DNA of 64,000 nt. It comes from Streptomyces sp. ADI95-17. GTDB taxonomy: Bacteria; Actinomycetota; Actinomycetes; Streptomycetales; Streptomycetaceae. The stretch is taken from the NCBI RefSeq assembly GCF_003846175.1, contig NZ_ML123044.1:1082631-1146630 (forward strand), given 5' to 3'. This document shows positions 61,969 to 64,000 of the stretch, one piece after another (the stretch's first letter is position 1; each line of letters begins with the position of its first letter). The position numbers were made by a program, and so were the translations under genes. The notes under the pieces were generated by a model. The model worked only from the letters and a program-made list of their open reading frames with translations. It was not told where the DNA came from and did no database searches.

Positions 61969-62682
61969 TCAGCGGATGGTGAAGTGGACCGCCTGTTCCA
62001 GGAACGGAATGTCCAGCCACGGCTTGGGCTGCGCCACCAGCGCGAGCATCACGATGAGGAAGCCGAGCAGCCCGTAGGTCACCAGGTCGGTGAAGCGGGA
62101 ACGTACCGCCAGCATGCCCACCGAAGGCACCACCAGCCGCAGCACGGCGCCCCCGATGAGGGCCGCACCGATCAGCATCGTGCCGACCCGGAACGCCTCG
62201 GCGAACGGGTCGACGGCCACGATCAGCAGCCCGATCCCGGCCGTGCAGAGCACGGCGAGCAGCGGCCACTGGCGGGCCGGGGCGGGCGCGTCCCCGGACG
62301 CGGCCCTGCCTCCGCCCTCGGGGCGCGCGGTGTCCCGGGTGAGCGACGGGAAGCGCCGCGACGGGCGCGGGGCCGCGCCCGTACCGCCGTCGCCCTCCCC
62401 TTCACGGACGTCGCCTTCATGAGCGTCACCGTCACCGGCGTCACGGACGTCGCCTTCATGAGCGTCGCCGTCACCGTCACCGGCGTCACGGACGTCGCCT
62501 TCGCGATCGCCGCCGTCGCCGGCACCGGCACCACGGGCGTCGCCGTCACGGTTCGCGGTCCGGTCCGGTGCGGCCGCGTCCGCCGCCTTCTCACCCGTGC
62601 CCGGCTCGTCCACCCGGGACGACGCCGCAGGCGTGCCGTCCGCCGCGGCGGACGGGTCGGCCGGACTCGTACCAGCACCCAT
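61969..62682 (-). CDS. DUF3017 membrane protein with repetitive acidic N-terminus
   Basis: 237 residues from the ATG at 62682, with GGAGGG upstream. The C-terminal 95 residues have three membrane segments (WPLLAVLCTAGIGLLIVAVDPF, VGTMLIGAALIGGAVLRLV, YGLLGFLIVMLALVA) and match DUF3017, which follows folD in actinobacteria. The first 130 residues are a low-complexity tail of Ala/Gly/Asp/Glu with an imperfectly repeated EGDVRDAGDGDAH unit. Function unknown. The gene starts 29 bases after folD. Confidence 0.87.
   Translation of the reverse strand: MGAGTSPADPSAAADGTPAASSRVDEPGTGEKAADAAAPDRTANRDGDARGAGAGDGGDREGDVRDAGDGDGDAHEGDVRDAGDGDAHEGDVREGEGDGGTGAAPRPSRRFPSLTRDTARPEGGGRAASGDAPAPARQWPLLAVLCTAGIGLLIVAVDPFAEAFRVGTMLIGAALIGGAVLRLVVPSVGMLAVRSRFTDLVTYGLLGFLIVMLALVAQPKPWLDIPFLEQAVHFTIR
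62402..62509. repeat. In-frame tandem repeat in DUF3017 gene
   Basis: A unit beginning TCACGGACGTCGCCTTCATG occurs at 62402, 62441 and 62486 (periods of 39 and 45 bases, the third copy diverged). Both periods are multiples of three, so the reading frame is kept and the acidic tail is lengthened. Confidence 0.75.
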
Positions 62683-62711
62683 GGGGTTCCCTCCGGATCG
62701 GGTCGGCCGGC

Positions 62712-63575
62712 TCAGACGGCCGCGGCCGCGTTGCGCTCGGCCGCCTCGACCACGTTGACGAGGAGCTGGGCGCGGGTCATCGGGCCGACACCGCCCGGGT
62801 TCGGGGAGAGCCAGGCGGCGACCTCGGCCACGCCCGGGTGGACGTCCCCGACGATCTTGCCGTTCTCGTCCCGGCTGACGCCGACGTCGAGCACGGCGGC
62901 GCCCGGCTTCACGTCCTCGGGCTTGATGATGTGGGGCACCCCGGCGGCGGCGACGATGATGTCGGCCTGCTTGAGCTGGGCGGAGAGGTCACGCGTACCG
63001 GTGTGGCACTGGGTGACGGTGGCGTTCTCGGACTTACGGGTCAGCAGCAGCGGGATGGAGCGGCCGATGGTGACACCGCGGCCGACGACCACGACGTGCG
63101 CCCCGTTGATCTCCACACCGTGGTGGCGGAGCAGCTGGACGACACCCTGCGGGGTGCAGGGCAGCGGGCCGGTCTCGTTCAGCACGAGGCGGCCGAGGTT
63201 CATCGGGTGGAGGCCGTCGGCGTCCTTGGCCGGGTCCATCAGCTCCAGGACGCGGTTGGTGTCGATCCCCTTGGGCAGGGGCAGCTGCACGATGTAACCC
63301 GTGCACTCGGGGTTGGCGTTGAGCTCCCGTACGACGTCCTCGATCTCCTCCTGGGTGGCGGTGTCGGGGAGTTCGCGCTGGATGGAGGCGATGCCGACCT
63401 GCGCGCAGTCGCGGTGCTTGCCGTTCACGTACCACCGGCTGCCCGGGTCGTCCCCGACGAGCAGGGTTCCCAGGCCAGGGGTGATGCCCTGCGCCTTGAG
63501 GGCCGCCACGCGGACGGTGAGATCGGACTTGATCGCGGCTGCGGTGGCCTTGCCATCGAGAATCTGGGCAGTCAT
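62712..63575 (-). CDS. folD: Methylenetetrahydrofolate dehydrogenase/cyclohydrolase
   Basis: 287 residues from the ATG at 63575. The catalytic segment [12 protein letters not shown] (Y49, K53), the [10 protein letters not shown] motif, NADP-binding [17 protein letters not shown] and the [13 protein letters not shown] ending identify bifunctional FolD, which interconverts methylene-, methenyl- and formyl-tetrahydrofolate. It is followed by DUF3017 29 bases on. Confidence 0.96.
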   Translation of the reverse strand: MTAQILDGKATAAAIKSDLTVRVAALKAQGITPGLGTLLVGDDPGSRWYVNGKHRDCAQVGIASIQRELPDTATQEEIEDVVRELNANPECTGYIVQLPLPKGIDTNRVLELMDPAKDADGLHPMNLGRLVLNETGPLPCTPQGVVQLLRHHGVEINGAHVVVVGRGVTIGRSIPLLLTRKSENATVTQCHTGTRDLSAQLKQADIIVAAAGVPHIIKPEDVKPGAAVLDVGVSRDENGKIVGDVHPGVAEVAAWLSPNPGGVGPMTRAQLLVNVVEAAERNAAAAV

Positions 63576-63637
63576 GTCCCCATACTCGCGGATGACCCCG
63601 CCCGCATACCAATTCAGGCCGCGGGCGATGGCGCGAT

Positions 63638-63653
63638 GTTGCACTTGCGCAAC
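63638..63653. promoter_or_regulatory. Imperfect dyad between folD and the divergent gene
   Basis: GTTGCAC and GCGCAAC flank TT with one mismatch. It lies 63 bases upstream of folD and 148 bases upstream of the gene at 63801. A TATAAC at 63690-63695 nearby may be a -10 for the rightward gene, with TGGACA at 63669-63674 as a possible but closely spaced -35. Confidence 0.3.
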
Positions 63654-63800
63654 AACCAACGTCACGGCTGGACAAACTTACATTCCGCTTATAACGATTA
63701 TGGCCGCAGTGCCGCAGAAGTACCCGGGGGGCGGACCACTGACTCTTCTTTCCTCCGTGCGGCCGCATCGTCCCCGCACGCACGTTGGAGGAACGCCCAG

Positions 63801-64000
63801 ATGAGTTTCGGCGACCCGAACCCGAATCCGAACAACCCTTACGGCCAGCAGCCGAACCAGCCGCCGCAGGGTCAGCCCGGCTACGGCTACCCGCAGCAGC
63901 CCCCGCAGGGTCAGCCGGGCTACGGCTACCCGCAGCAGGGTCAGCCGGCGCAGGGGCAGCCGGGTTACGGCTACCCGCCCCAGCAGCCGGGCGGCACCCT
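63801..64000 (+). CDS. Gly/Pro/Gln/Tyr-rich protein, truncated by window end
   Basis: The first 66 codons of a gene starting at the ATG at 63801, with TTGGAGGAACG upstream. The visible part is MSFGDPNPNPNNPYG followed by four QGQPGYGYP-type repeats. Such N-termini are common in Streptomyces membrane proteins (RDD, DUF4190 and similar), where a cytoplasmic Pro-rich tail precedes membrane segments, and resemble the gene at 35810. The functional part lies outside the window. Confidence 0.75.
   Translation, partial: MSFGDPNPNPNNPYGQQPNQPPQGQPGYGYPQQPPQGQPGYGYPQQGQPAQGQPGYGYPPQQPGGT

Overview
The window is a stretch of actinobacterial chromosome, almost certainly Streptomyces. GC content and third-position GC are very high, many genes start with GTG, genes overlap at ATGA/GTGA junctions, a TTA (bldA-type) codon is present, and several families are typical of the genus (SCO4848-type membrane protein, DUF3017 next to folD, DUF4328, ECF sigma factor with a Pro/Ala-rich membrane partner). 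From memory the core genes follow the order of the S. coelicolor SCO482x-SCO487x segment read backwards; this was not checked against a database.

Layout. 0.04-3.9 kb: a translationally coupled glycan cassette, a GT29 (sialyltransferase-like) protein and a GT8-pyruvyltransferase fusion. 4.1-6.9 kb: TetR regulator, FAD monooxygenase and a LeuE-type exporter, with a twin operator. 7.0-11.9 kb: methylmalonyl-CoA mutase large chain, L,D-transpeptidase, ECF sigma factor and membrane partner. 12.1-27.7 kb: an accessory block. It holds an AIPR-family (abortive infection) protein and a YefM/YoeB toxin-antitoxin pair, then a compact three-gene PKS/NRPS operon (MFS exporter, KS-AT-ACP, aminotransferase-luciferase-like monooxygenase-C-A-PCP-C). 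27.7-35.7 kb: two poorly known proteins, a GH20 hexosaminidase, a degenerate OHCU-decarboxylase-like protein with an apparent CTG start, and sdhCDAB. 35.8-53.8 kb: regulators and transporters (MarR/MFS, a three-gene TetR operon), an orphan peptide-binding lipoprotein-like protein, a metallophosphoesterase, a DacC-type carboxypeptidase, a BrkB-family protein, a DprE1/DprE2-like pair, a 2H phosphoesterase, trpS, rocD, a SMI1/KNR4 protein and a YgiB/YgiC-like pair. 53.9-64 kb: DMT and LysE transporters, a MocR/PdxR regulator with a divergent AhpD-like gene, a PEP-mutase-family protein, a B12-binding radical SAM protein, mdh, a membrane HTH protein, folD-DUF3017 and a truncated Gly/Pro/Gln-rich gene.

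The strongest candidate for an undescribed system is the PKS/NRPS operon at 15.7-27.6 kb. Its domain order predicts a 3-amino-2-hydroxyacyl unit (the logic of microginin and puwainaphycin assembly) joined to one amino acid and released by a terminal condensation domain rather than a thioesterase. A TTA codon close to the end of its first gene, with one-base and four-base overlaps down the operon, could place the whole pathway under developmental (bldA) control. Secondary points of interest are the GT29/GT8-pyruvyltransferase cassette, the AIPR plus toxin-antitoxin patch, the DprE1/DprE2 homologues in a genus without arabinogalactan, and stop-codon-containing minisatellites at gene ends.

No rRNA, tRNA, CRISPR array, transposase, integrase or replication origin was recognised.
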